Part shown: positions 1 through 6,528 of the stretch, piece by piece
Position numbering within the stretch: position 1 is the first letter of the stretch
Layout: the number at the start of each line of letters is the position of its first letter
DNA from: JBLNCE01 sp050260415
GTDB taxonomy: Bacteria; Bacillota; UBA4882; JAAYXC01
Length of the DNA stretch: 15,209 bases
NCBI GenBank assembly: GCA_050260415.1
Contig: JBLNCE010000198.1
Location: 1 to 15,209 of the forward strand
Direction: 5' to 3'
Position numbers and translations under genes: made by a program
Notes under the pieces: model-generated
The model's database searches: none
What the model was told of the DNA's origin: nothing
Seen by the model: only the letters and a program-made list of their open reading frames with translations

Positions 1-154
1 GACGTTTTCGCGCGCAGACGTACTCGCGTCCGTCGAGCACGAAAACGGCCGACAACGACGAGATGCGCAGCCCATCAGGCCGCACCGGCGCACCCGGCGC
101 GGCTTTCGTATCAGCCCAAAAAAGCCGAAAACGACAGTGCTGACATAAGACCTT
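1..154 (-). CDS. Possible partial zinc-ribbon-like coding region running off the left edge
   Basis: On the minus strand a frame is open from 154 down to position 1. It translates to a plausible protein stretch with a CQHC pair near its beginning, the segment ISSLSAVFVLDGREYVCARK, and GC-rich third positions. The CxxC pair and a later Cys suggest a small Com-like or zinc-ribbon protein. An in-frame stop lies at 155-157 and the only ordinary start codon in the frame is GTG at 85-83, so the CxxC part would be untranslated unless there is a non-standard start or an upstream frameshift. It may be a remnant. I do not recognise a specific family, and the other end is outside the window. Confidence 0.25.
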
Positions 155-293
155 TTAGACGAACCAAGTTGTATAAACCATCAACCGCCAAGCCAATCGC
201 TCCCCCGTGGAAGACCGGGGTGAGTTGACGCTCTCGCCCCTTTGCTTGAGTCACTCTATTTCCCTTTGGAATCAGGGGACAGGAGGTAATGCC
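155..293. other. Upstream region of the hydrogenase gene, no coding support
   Basis: No plus-strand frame here looks coding, so there is no hydrogenase small-subunit gene directly before the large subunit. A TATAAA at 172-177 could serve as a -10 element, but I see no well-spaced -35. The only clear signal is the AGGAGG ribosome binding site at 281-286. Confidence 0.5.
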
Positions 294-1691
294 TTGGGCG
301 AGATCACGATCAGCCCGGTTACCCGGATCAGCGGCTTGTTGAGCATTGACGTTTACCTCGACGCCGCGGGCAGAGTCTACGAGGCCAATTGCCTCGGCGA
401 GCAGTTCCGGGGATTCGAGGCCATGATGCGGGGAAGGAAAGCCACGGACGCCGTCTATTTCACCCAACGCATCTGCGGTATTTGCTCCATGGCCCACGGT
501 TTCACCGCCGCCAGGCTGGTGGAGAGGCTATACGGCGCCGTGCCCGCGCCGGAGATGATCCTGCTGCAGCAAGCCATGCTCGGGGCGGAGTTCCTCCAGA
601 ACCACATCCGTCATTTTTACCTCTTGGCCTTGCCCGATTACCTCGACTGCGAACCGTCTTCCGGGCAGACAATCATTCGCGCTTCCGGGGTAAGATCCCG
701 CTTCAATGCGGCGCAGCAGCAACAGCTGATCGGACACTACTTCGCCGCCATGGCAGCCGGCCGCCAGTGCCATGACATGCTGGCGGTCTTCGGCGGCAAG
801 ATTCCCCATCAGCATGGCTTGACTCCCGAAGGGTTGGCGGTGCGTCCGACCGCCGATCGGAAGCTGCAATTCCTCTCCCTCCTCGCGCAGGTGACGGAGT
901 TTATCGAACGGGCGATGCTGCCCGATCTTGACCTGCTGGCGGGAGTCTACGCCGATTACTATCGCGTCGGGATCGGGCCTTTGCGGTACATCTCCTTCGG
1001 TCTCTTCGACCCGGCATACGGCGGCCATTTCCCGGCGGGTGTCTTGGCCGGGACCGAACTGAACCCTGTCCGGATCGATGAGATCGAGGAAAGCGTCACT
1101 TTCTCCTGGTACGAAAAGGAGGACTCCGTCACAATTCCACAGCCGGAGAAGCCGGCCGCCTACTCGTGGGTCAAGGCGGCCCGATACCGGGGCCTATCCT
1201 ATGAGGGCGGCCCCTTGGCGCGCAAGTTCATCCGCCTGGGCGGGGCAGATCCCGGCATGGCCGGAGCCATGGGCCGCCTGGCGGCCAGAGCTGAGGAAGC
1301 CAGGTCCATCGCCTCCTGGATGCGGGATTGGGTCCAAGATCTGCCCGCGGAGGGACGGTATGTCCTTCCGCTTGAAGCGCCGACAGTATTACGGGCCGTA
1401 TACACCGGCGACGCCCCGCGCGGGCCACTGTTGCATGCCATGGCGGTCCAAGGCGACCAGGTGGAATCGTACGACATCGTCACCCCAAGCACCTGGAATT
1501 TTTCGCCGAAAGACGCCCTGGGCCGGCCGGGTCCGGCGGAGGAAGCGCTCATCGGGACCACCGTCGACGATCCGGCAAATCCGGTGGATGTGGGAAGGAT
1601 TGTCCGCTCTTTCGATCCCTGCTTGTCCTGCGCCACTCATTGCATCGATTGGCGGGGCAGGAGCTTGACCAGGGTCAATGTCATGGCGTAA
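294..1691 (+). CDS. [NiFe]-hydrogenase large subunit
   Basis: This is the catalytic subunit that carries the Ni-Fe(CN)2CO site for H2 oxidation or evolution. The start is TTG 294, seven bases after AGGAGG (281-286). The in-frame ATG at 207 has no ribosome binding site and adds 29 unlike residues. The 465 residues hold all four metal cysteines: RICGIC (C61, C64) and DPCLSC (C443, C446) followed by ATH (H449). They also hold the active-site Arg motif APRG (R376) and TPSTWNFSPKD. The 16 residues after H449 match the tail normally removed by a maturation protease. The usual N-terminal RIEGH is RISGL, so the conserved Glu linked to proton transfer is Ser. I recall related Firmicutes enzymes with RISG, so this may be a subfamily trait. 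No small subunit is adjacent; a cytochrome-b5-like gene follows after 16 bases. Confidence 0.95.
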   Translation: MGEITISPVTRISGLLSIDVYLDAAGRVYEANCLGEQFRGFEAMMRGRKATDAVYFTQRICGICSMAHGFTAARLVERLYGAVPAPEMILLQQAMLGAEFLQNHIRHFYLLALPDYLDCEPSSGQTIIRASGVRSRFNAAQQQQLIGHYFAAMAAGRQCHDMLAVFGGKIPHQHGLTPEGLAVRPTADRKLQFLSLLAQVTEFIERAMLPDLDLLAGVYADYYRVGIGPLRYISFGLFDPAYGGHFPAGVLAGTELNPVRIDEIEESVTFSWYEKEDSVTIPQPEKPAAYSWVKAARYRGLSYEGGPLARKFIRLGGADPGMAGAMGRLAARAEEARSIASWMRDWVQDLPAEGRYVLPLEAPTVLRAVYTGDAPRGPLLHAMAVQGDQVESYDIVTPSTWNFSPKDALGRPGPAEEALIGTTVDDPANPVDVGRIVRSFDPCLSCATHCIDWRGRSLTRVNVMA

Positions 1692-1707
1692 TGAAGGAGG
1701 GGTCGAC

Positions 1708-1956
1708 TTGAGCATGGACAACGTCTGCAACCCGGACTTGAGGTTTACCAGGGCGGAGTTGGCGCAGTACAACGGGGAAAACGGTAAACCCGCCTATGTG
1801 GCCGTAAACAATGTCGTCTATGATGTCACCACGGTCTTCGTCAATGGCGCCCACTTCATGCACCAGGCGGGCCGGGAGCTGACCGGGGCCTTCCTGCGCC
1901 AGCACGTACCCTCGGCTTTGGCCGGCTATCCCGTGGTGGGCAGGTTGGTGGATTGA
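1708..1956 (+). CDS. Small cytochrome b5-like heme-binding protein
   Basis: This 82-residue protein matches the cytochrome b5-like heme/steroid-binding fold in its short bacterial form: FTRAELAQYNG, KPAYVAVNNVVYDVT, a His-containing NGAHFMHQAGRELT, and a C-terminal YPVVGRLV. Candidate axial heme ligands are H49 or H52, plus H66. There is no signal peptide or membrane segment, so it is a soluble cytoplasmic domain unless carried by a partner. Start TTG 1708 lies seven bases after AAGGAGG (1694-1700). ATG 1714 is possible but spaced 13, and ATG 1678 overlaps the hydrogenase gene. Its position right behind the hydrogenase gene suggests it acts as an electron carrier or small heme subunit of that enzyme. 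That role is inference; the family assignment is firm. Confidence 0.88.
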   Translation: MSMDNVCNPDLRFTRAELAQYNGENGKPAYVAVNNVVYDVTTVFVNGAHFMHQAGRELTGAFLRQHVPSALAGYPVVGRLVD

Positions 1957-1970
1957 CAGTTGACAGTCGA

Positions 1971-2056
1971 CAGTTCCCAGTCCCCAGTCCTGGGGAGAAA
2001 CCCCGCCAATCCCACGGAAGATGACCGGGGACTGTCCGACCGGGGACTGGGAACTG
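1971..2056. repeat. Inverted repeat between the b5-like gene and the HypA-like gene
   Basis: CAGTTCCCAGTCCCC at 1971-1985 is perfectly complementary to GGGGACTGGGAACTG at 2042-2056 (15-bp arms, 56-base loop). It is preceded by TTGACAGTTGACAGTCGACA at 1953-1972. The low-complexity make-up resembles dispersed intergenic repeats in several clostridial genomes (from memory, not checked). It separates two otherwise co-directional genes and could fold in the transcript. Confidence 0.8.
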
Positions 2057-2079
2057 GGAACTGTATGGAGGCGAACTGC

Positions 2080-2322
2080 GTGCACGAACTATCCCTGGCC
2101 CACAAGATCCTCGAAACCGTGCGGCGGGAGGCGGAGAAGAACGGCATGCGCCGCGTCAGGGAAGTGGTCGTGAGCCACGGCGGCGGGGCGGGATACGAGC
2201 CGGAACTGGTCCGGGAAGCGATCGGTTTGCTGCAGGCGGATTCGCTCGTGTCCGAAGCTAAGATTACTTTTACACCGGGTGACGGCCTTGACTTCAGGAT
2301 AGAACGTATTATAGGCGAATAG
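2080..2322 (+). CDS. hypA-like: HypA-like nickel chaperone lacking the zinc-ribbon domain
   Basis: HypA/HybF delivers nickel for [NiFe]-hydrogenase maturation. The start is GTG 2080, eight bases after TGGAGG (2066-2071), giving VHELSLAHKIL, which matches the invariant MHE N-terminus whose H2 binds nickel. The next part fits the HypA nickel domain (REVVVSHGGGAGYEPELVREAI). Family members have about 113-120 residues with two CxxC pairs in a zinc ribbon. This protein has 80 residues and no cysteine at all. The sequence passes from KITFTPGD directly to DFRIERIIGE, which looks like the C-terminal strand that normally follows the zinc ribbon, so the ribbon seems cleanly deleted rather than the end truncated. 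It may be a specialised chaperone or a non-functional copy. Its place behind the hydrogenase gene supports a maturation role. Confidence 0.78.
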   Translation: MHELSLAHKILETVRREAEKNGMRRVREVVVSHGGGAGYEPELVREAIGLLQADSLVSEAKITFTPGDGLDFRIERIIGE

Positions 2323-2327
2323 CACTC

Positions 2328-2345
2328 CGGGATCAGTGCATCCCG
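2328..2345 (+). terminator. Weak hairpin after the HypA-like gene
   Basis: CGGGAT (2328-2333) pairs with ATCCCG (2340-2345) around a six-base loop, five bases after the stop codon at 2320-2322. There is no T-run after it, so it is at best a weak terminator or RNA end-stabiliser. Confidence 0.35.
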
Positions 2346-2609
2346 ACCGTAGTTAACAGGCTTTCCAAATGCCATTGTACCCGGCAGGAAATATCCTCCA
2401 CCGCTCCAACCAGGGACCTGTGCATATAAGGGGGTTCTGGTTCCCTGTGCCGGGGGTTTACGGAGAGCATAAAATCCTCGACCGGTTGGGGTACGAAGTC
2501 CGCGTCAAGGAGCAAAAGTGGCGCATGTTTGCCCATGTGCGATAAAGGATTTCCGTTGATACCGCCATACCACCTGTCGTAGCGGGCAAAGCGGAAACCC
2601 CATCCCCGC
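2346..2609. other. Low-coding region with two competing short reading frames
   Basis: Two unrelated frames compete here. On the plus strand, ATG 2369 to TAA 2545 gives 58 residues ending in a charged, natural-looking GYEVRVKEQKWRMFAHVR, but it has no ribosome binding site. On the minus strand, 2626 to 2333 gives 97 residues, also without a convincing ribosome binding site; its first part (RGWGFRFARYDRWYGG) could be a frameshifted tail of the membrane gene at 2610-3011. I recognise neither. The stretch looks like decayed sequence. Confidence 0.35.
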
Positions 2610-3011
2610 TTAATCACAGACCCCAAGCTTCAAACAATGATCAAGGGCATGGAGCAGGCAACCCGCAACCATTACGGCGCCATCTTGCAGACCATGGGGA
2701 GTATGGGCATCATCTGAGGAGGATACGGCCATGAATGTGAGCGCGTCCTTGATGATCTTCGTCAGGTGGCCAAAGGCCAGAGAAGCGAACCAGATGCCGT
2801 AGCCCAAACCAGCCCCCAGCCACCAATGATACTTTGGCCGGCTGTGCCGCAGCACGAAGCTGACCAGAACGCCGGAGAGTGCCCCGATGGCCATATCGCT
2901 CAACTCGCCGAAGATGAACTCCGCGAATCCCCTCGTGTGATAATGGCCAGACATTGACCCGTTGGATGGTGCCTTTCGTGTAGTCTTTATAGGCAAAGTA
3001 TACAATGTCAA
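2610..3011 (-). pseudogene. Decayed small membrane protein gene of a Firmicutes-type hypothetical family
   Basis: The frame (133 residues from TTG 3011, 114 from ATG 2954) contains a convincing membrane core: FIFGELSDMAIGALSGVLVS, then KYHWWLGAGLGYGIWFASLAFGH, then KDALTF and a His-containing VAGCLLHALDH. This order resembles a common unnamed Firmicutes four-helix family whose members are about 150-170 residues. Here the first helix is missing, no start has a good ribosome binding site, and a stop follows LKLGVCD. In the next frame translation would continue through SVIKRGWGFRFARYDRW (2333-2626, minus), which suggests a frameshift. I infer a degraded gene. The function of the family is unknown to me. 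A TTAGA repeat lies directly upstream at 3025-3051. Confidence 0.45.
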
Positions 3012-3064
3012 CCTTAAAGCGCTGTTAGAACCAGTTTAGAATCAGCTTAGACCGGTATACTTTG
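2994..3064. repeat. Inverted repeat flanking the TTAGA direct-repeat block
   Basis: CAAAGTATAC at 2994-3003 and GTATACTTTG at 3055-3064 are perfect 10-bp inverted arms that bracket the direct repeats at 3025-3051. Read toward the minus-strand gene, the inner arm includes TATACT (3002-2997), a plausible -10 element, and TTGACA lies at 3011-3006. Confidence 0.6.
3025..3051 (-). promoter_or_regulatory. Triple 11-bp direct repeat, candidate response-regulator box (copy 1)
   Basis: TTAGA occurs at 3025-3029, 3036-3040 and 3047-3051, an exact 11-bp period. Read toward the minus-strand gene it is TCTAA-N6-TCTAA-N6-TCTAA, the same element and gene-relative orientation as at 11825-11851. One-helical-turn tandem half-sites are typical of OmpR/PhoB-family regulators, and one is encoded at 9723. 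The pairing with that regulator is inference. Confidence 0.6.
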
Positions 3065-3088
3065 AATTCATCCTCCCGCATAAGGTGC

Positions 3089-3132
3089 TTGAGGCACGAA
3101 TCGAAGAGGGGCGTCAAGATTCGGTACCTCAA
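3089..3132. terminator. Interrupted hairpin downstream of copA
   Basis: TTGAGG (3089-3094) plus CGAATC (3097-3102) pair with GATTCG (3118-3123) plus CCTCAA (3127-3132), giving 12 paired bases with a small internal loop and a 15-base apical loop. It starts 24 bases past the copA stop on the minus strand. No T-run follows, so termination is uncertain, but nothing else here would end the operon transcript. Confidence 0.4.
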
Positions 3133-3155
3133 AGCCGGAATGTATCCGCGCGCTT

Positions 3156-5558
3156 TCATGGCTTAAACCGCTTCAGCCGCAACGAATTACTGACCACAGA
3201 GACCGAGGAAAAGGCCATGGCCGCACCGGCGATGACGGGGGAGAGAAAGCCCAGGGCCGCCACGGGGATGCCGAGCACGTTATAGAAGAACGCCCAGAAC
3301 AGGTTCTGTCTGACGATGCGCATCGTTTGCCGGGACAGGCGAATGGTTTTGACGATGCCGCGCAGATCACCGGAGATGAGCGTAATGTCCGCGGCCTCCA
3401 TGGCCACATCGGTTCCCGTGCCGATGGCGATGCCGACATCCGCCGAGGCCAGGGCGGGCGCATCGTTGATGCCGTCGCCGACCATGGCCGTGACCTTGCC
3501 TTCCTCCCGCAGACGCTCGACTTCCTCGGCTTTGTGCTCGGGCAGAACCTCGGCGCGGACGGACTCGATTCCCACTTGCCGCGCGATGGCCTCGGCCGTG
3601 CGGCGGTTATCGCCGGTGATCATGATGGGGGTGATGCCCATCGCTTTCAGCTCCGACACCGCTTCGCGGGAAGATTCCTTGATCGTGTCGGCCACGGCGA
3701 TCAGGCCGGCCACCGCTTTGTCCACGGCCAGGAACATGGCGGTCTTACCTTCCGCTTCCAGGCGTTCACGTCGATTTCCCCAGTCTTCGTAGGAGATCCC
3801 GTACTTCTCCAGCAGGCGGGTATTACCGAGCATTACTTCCAGGTCTTCGATCCTCGCGCGTACACCGTGGCCGGGAACGGCCTCAAAATCCTCCGGCTTC
3901 CCGAGGTCAAGCCCTTTTTCCCTGGCCTTCGCCACGACGGCGGCGGCCAGAGGGTGTTCCGAGCCGCTCTCCACCGACGCCGCCAGAAACAGGGCGCGGT
4001 CTTCGGCGATAGACGCGTCCGTCAGCACGTCGGTGACCGACGGCTCGCCTTTGGTGATTGTCCCGGTCTTGTCCAGGATCACGGTCTCGACCGCGCGGGC
4101 TTTCTCGAGATGCTCCCCGCCTTTGATCAACAAACCGTTCTGCGCGCCGAGGCCCGTGCCGACCATGATGGCCGTAGGCGTGGCTAGACCCAGGGCGCAG
4201 GGGCAGGCGATGACCAGCACGGCCGTAAAGGCGGTGAGGGCGGCGGCGAAATCGCGGGTAATCAAGTACCAGGCGAGGAAAGTCACCGCCGCCACGGCGA
4301 CCACGACGGGCACGAAGACGGCCGAGACCCGATCGGCGAGACGTTGGATCGGCGCCTTGGACCCCTGGGCTTCCTCCACCAGCCTGATGATCTGGGCCAG
4401 GGCGGTCTCCGTACCTACCCTGGTGGCTTTGATACGCAAAAGGCCGTGCTTGTTCAGCGTGGCGCCGGTGACCCGATCGCCCGGACCTTTATCCACGGGC
4501 AGGCTCTCACCGGTCAGCATCGACTCGTCCACCGCGGAACGGCCCTCCACGACCTCCCCGTCGACCGGGATCTTCTCGCCGGGCCTGACCAGCAAAAAAT
4601 CGCCCACCTGGACTTCCTCTACGGGCACTTCGATCTCCTTGCCGTCCCGAAGGACGTGGGCCGTCTTGGCGGCCAGTCCCATCAGCTTTTTGATGGCTTC
4701 CGAGGTCCTTCCCTTGGCAATGGCTTCCAGGGACTTGCCCAGGATGATCAGGGCGATGATGATGGCCGCCGTTTCGTAATAAACGGGGCCCTCCAGCAGG
4801 TAAGTATCGACCACGCTATAGATATAGGCAGCGGAGGTGCCGATCGCGACCAGCACGTCCATGTTGGCCGACTTGTTGCGGAGAGCCTTGAAGGCGCCGA
4901 TGTAGAACTGGGCGCCTGCAATGAACTGGACGGGCGTGGCCAGGGCGAACTGGAAGACGCGGGACATCAGCAGTTCAGGGATTTCGAAGCCCAGCAGATC
5001 GGAGAGCATCACCAAGAGGAGCGGCAAGGAGAGAACTGCGGCCAGCACAAAGAAGGCCAACTGGCGCCTGATTTCGCGCTCTCGTTCCCGCCGCTCCGCG
5101 TCCGGGTCCTCTTTCTTAGGCGTCTCCGCCCGGTATCCCGCTTTGGCCACGGCGGCGAGCAGATCTTCCAGGCGGCCCTTTTCCGCCTCCCAGACCACGG
5201 TGGCCCGCTCGGTGGCGAAGTTCACGTTGGCCTCGGCCACGCCGGGTACTTTGCGTAGTGCCTCTTCGATACTCCGCGCGCAGGAGGCGCAACTCATGCC
5301 GTAAAGACGTAGTTCAACCCGGCGGTCGTCGCTTTTATCCCGTTCCGCCTGGCCTCGATAGCCGATGCGCTTAATGACCCGCTCAAGTTCGGCCGCATCG
5401 ACCCGTTTCGGATCGTACTGGACAAACGCCGTCTCCGTGGCGAAGTTCACATTGGCTTCCGTCACGCCCGGCGTACCTTGGAGCGCCTTTTCGATGCGGC
5501 CGGCGCATGAGGCGCACGACATGCCGAAGAGCTTAATCCTTCCAGATTTGCGATCCAT
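3156..5558 (-). CDS. copA: Copper-exporting P1B-type ATPase CopA with two HMA domains
   Basis: This membrane pump uses ATP to move Cu(I) out of the cytoplasm. With ATG 5558 (six bases after GAGGTG at 5570-5565; the GTG at 5567 overlaps that site) it has about 800 residues, normal for two-HMA CopA. Visible in order are HMA1 with GMSCASC (C15, C18), HMA2 with GMSCASC (C90, C93), the TGES actuator loop, the membrane CPC copper site (residues 452-454), the phosphorylated Asp of DKTGT (D496), SEHP of the nucleotide domain, GDGINDAP of the hinge, and helix residues YN and M/S near the C-terminus (FFYNVLGIPVAALGF). It is the last gene of the operon, ten bases after the Lgt-family gene, whose stop overlaps its ribosome binding site. 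Expected to be induced through CsoR. Confidence 0.98.
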   Translation of the reverse strand: MDRKSGRIKLFGMSCASCAGRIEKALQGTPGVTEANVNFATETAFVQYDPKRVDAAELERVIKRIGYRGQAERDKSDDRRVELRLYGMSCASCARSIEEALRKVPGVAEANVNFATERATVVWEAEKGRLEDLLAAVAKAGYRAETPKKEDPDAERREREREIRRQLAFFVLAAVLSLPLLLVMLSDLLGFEIPELLMSRVFQFALATPVQFIAGAQFYIGAFKALRNKSANMDVLVAIGTSAAYIYSVVDTYLLEGPVYYETAAIIIALIILGKSLEAIAKGRTSEAIKKLMGLAAKTAHVLRDGKEIEVPVEEVQVGDFLLVRPGEKIPVDGEVVEGRSAVDESMLTGESLPVDKGPGDRVTGATLNKHGLLRIKATRVGTETALAQIIRLVEEAQGSKAPIQRLADRVSAVFVPVVVAVAAVTFLAWYLITRDFAAALTAFTAVLVIACPCALGLATPTAIMVGTGLGAQNGLLIKGGEHLEKARAVETVILDKTGTITKGEPSVTDVLTDASIAEDRALFLAASVESGSEHPLAAAVVAKAREKGLDLGKPEDFEAVPGHGVRARIEDLEVMLGNTRLLEKYGISYEDWGNRRERLEAEGKTAMFLAVDKAVAGLIAVADTIKESSREAVSELKAMGITPIMITGDNRRTAEAIARQVGIESVRAEVLPEHKAEEVERLREEGKVTAMVGDGINDAPALASADVGIAIGTGTDVAMEAADITLISGDLRGIVKTIRLSRQTMRIVRQNLFWAFFYNVLGIPVAALGFLSPVIAGAAMAFSSVSVVSNSLRLKRFKP

Positions 5559-5568
5559 CACGTTCACC

Positions 5569-6339
5569 TCAGCTTATAAAATACATCGGCGCCAGGAGCA
5601 ACGGCATGAAATCCAGCACACGGAAGTTACCGCCCGTAACTTTGGCCGGCCGGCCGCGGCGGGTGACAAACAGGATCGAGCCCGCCAGTAAAGCAAGGAC
5701 GGCCGCGACGTGCCCCCAGGTCAACGGCCCGGCCAATGTGGCTCCTTCACGCACGAATTCCAGGACAAAACGGGTTACTCCCAGGAGGATGAGATAGACG
5801 GCGCCCGCCTGTCCGGCATATCGAGGCCGGTAAACCCTTAAAAACAGGTAAATACCGAAATTGAGCGCGAATGAATAGAGCTGCACCGGGTAAACGCTCG
5901 CGCCGTTGCGCCACACGGCCCACCAGCCCGAGGCCGGCTTGCCGAAGATGTCACAGCCCAGCCGGGTAATGGCTTCTCCCAACGCCAACCCCGGTACGAT
6001 GGCGTCGGCCAGATCCATGAAAGCTATCCGCCAGTAAGCGGCCAGCGCGGCGAGGCCGATCGTCCCGAACGCAAGACCGCCGAAGAAGGACAGGCCGCCG
6101 TGGCCGAAGTCAAAGAACGCCGCGAGCGGTACGCCGTTGAGCGCCAGGTATGTCAGGCGGGCGCCGGCCAGGGAGGACAGCACGGCGCCCAGGAATAGGT
6201 TGTATAAACGATCGCCGGTCAAGCCGACGGGTTCGCCCCTGCCCTTGATGACGGCCAAGGCGGCCAAGAGGCCGACGGCCAGCATGAACCCGTAGGAATA
6301 GACGGTGAAGGGGCCCAGTTGCACCAGGATCGGCCGCAT
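5569..6339 (-). CDS. Lgt-family (prolipoprotein diacylglyceryl transferase-like) membrane protein
   Basis: Lgt moves diacylglycerol from phosphatidylglycerol to the lipobox Cys of prelipoproteins. The 256 residues have about seven hydrophobic segments and family motifs: YSYGFMLAVG near the N-terminus, GHGGLSFFGGLAFG (H80, matching the essential His), TRLG (R126) and YPVQLYSF. However, where true Lgt has RxGNxxNxE..G, this protein has RLGCDIFGK (C129): the Asn is Cys and about four residues including the Glu are missing. It may be a paralog with altered activity. Its ATG overlaps the stop of the small Cys-Cys gene by one base, which suggests translational coupling. It sits between CsoR and CopA, so a copper-linked role is likely; whether it acylates lipoproteins is uncertain. 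Confidence 0.9.
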   Translation of the reverse strand: MRPILVQLGPFTVYSYGFMLAVGLLAALAVIKGRGEPVGLTGDRLYNLFLGAVLSSLAGARLTYLALNGVPLAAFFDFGHGGLSFFGGLAFGTIGLAALAAYWRIAFMDLADAIVPGLALGEAITRLGCDIFGKPASGWWAVWRNGASVYPVQLYSFALNFGIYLFLRVYRPRYAGQAGAVYLILLGVTRFVLEFVREGATLAGPLTWGHVAAVLALLAGSILFVTRRGRPAKVTGGNFRVLDFMPLLLAPMYFIS

Positions 6340-6482
6340 CAGCGTTTACCCCCGGTATTCTTCTTGTCCGTCACCGCCGCGGCCGGCTTCTTCTGGCCTT
6401 GGCAGCAACTCGGCGCCCGGTTCCCGTACTGTTCCTGATTGGCCGCGGCGATTTTCCGCAAGAAATTTTCCCACCATTTCAT
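6339..6482 (-). CDS. 47-residue Cys-Cys small protein, putative metal-binding
   Basis: The frame starts at ATG 6482 after a purine-rich GGGGGAG...GGAG leader and ends with TGA overlapping the Lgt-family ATG (TGATG). It encodes MKWWENFLRKIAAANQEQYG, then NRAPSCCQGQ, then a Lys-rich tail. The layout (short amphipathic helix, AxANQExxG, then a vicinal CC) resembles small Firmicutes proteins described as LDCC-motif putative metal-binding proteins; here the motif is PSCC. The two adjacent cysteines (residues 26-27) and the place between csoR and copA suggest Cu(I) binding or carriage, since no separate CopZ is seen. The family link is from memory. A longer overlapping frame (6346-6534) has poor composition and is rejected in favour of this one. 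Confidence 0.75.
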   Translation of the reverse strand: MKWWENFLRKIAAANQEQYGNRAPSCCQGQKKPAAAVTDKKNTGGKR

Positions 6483-6507
6483 CTCCGATACTCCCCCGCG
6501 AATGTGA

Positions 6508-6528
6508 GAGACGTGGAAACCGCGTCTC
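6508..6528. other. Hairpin between csoR and the small Cys-Cys gene
   Basis: GAGACGTGG (6508-6516) and CCGCGTCTC (6520-6528) form a nine-base stem with one G-T pair and a three-base loop, in the 54-base gap after csoR. With no T-run it is more likely an RNA processing, stability or attenuation element than a full terminator. It falls at the only sizeable gap within the operon. Confidence 0.5.

Noticed and set aside
111..497. A 128-residue minus-strand frame over the hydrogenase start
   Set aside because: It is antisense to strongly conserved hydrogenase sequence (RICGIC region) and has no domain of its own.
3085..3285. A 66-residue plus-strand frame near the end of copA
   Set aside because: Half of it is antisense to copA and the rest overlaps the hairpin at 3089-3132; no ribosome binding site.
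3316..5304. Several long plus-strand frames (3327-4187, 4033-4779, 4344-5258)
   Set aside because: All are antisense to copA, whose motifs are intact throughout; they reflect high GC content.
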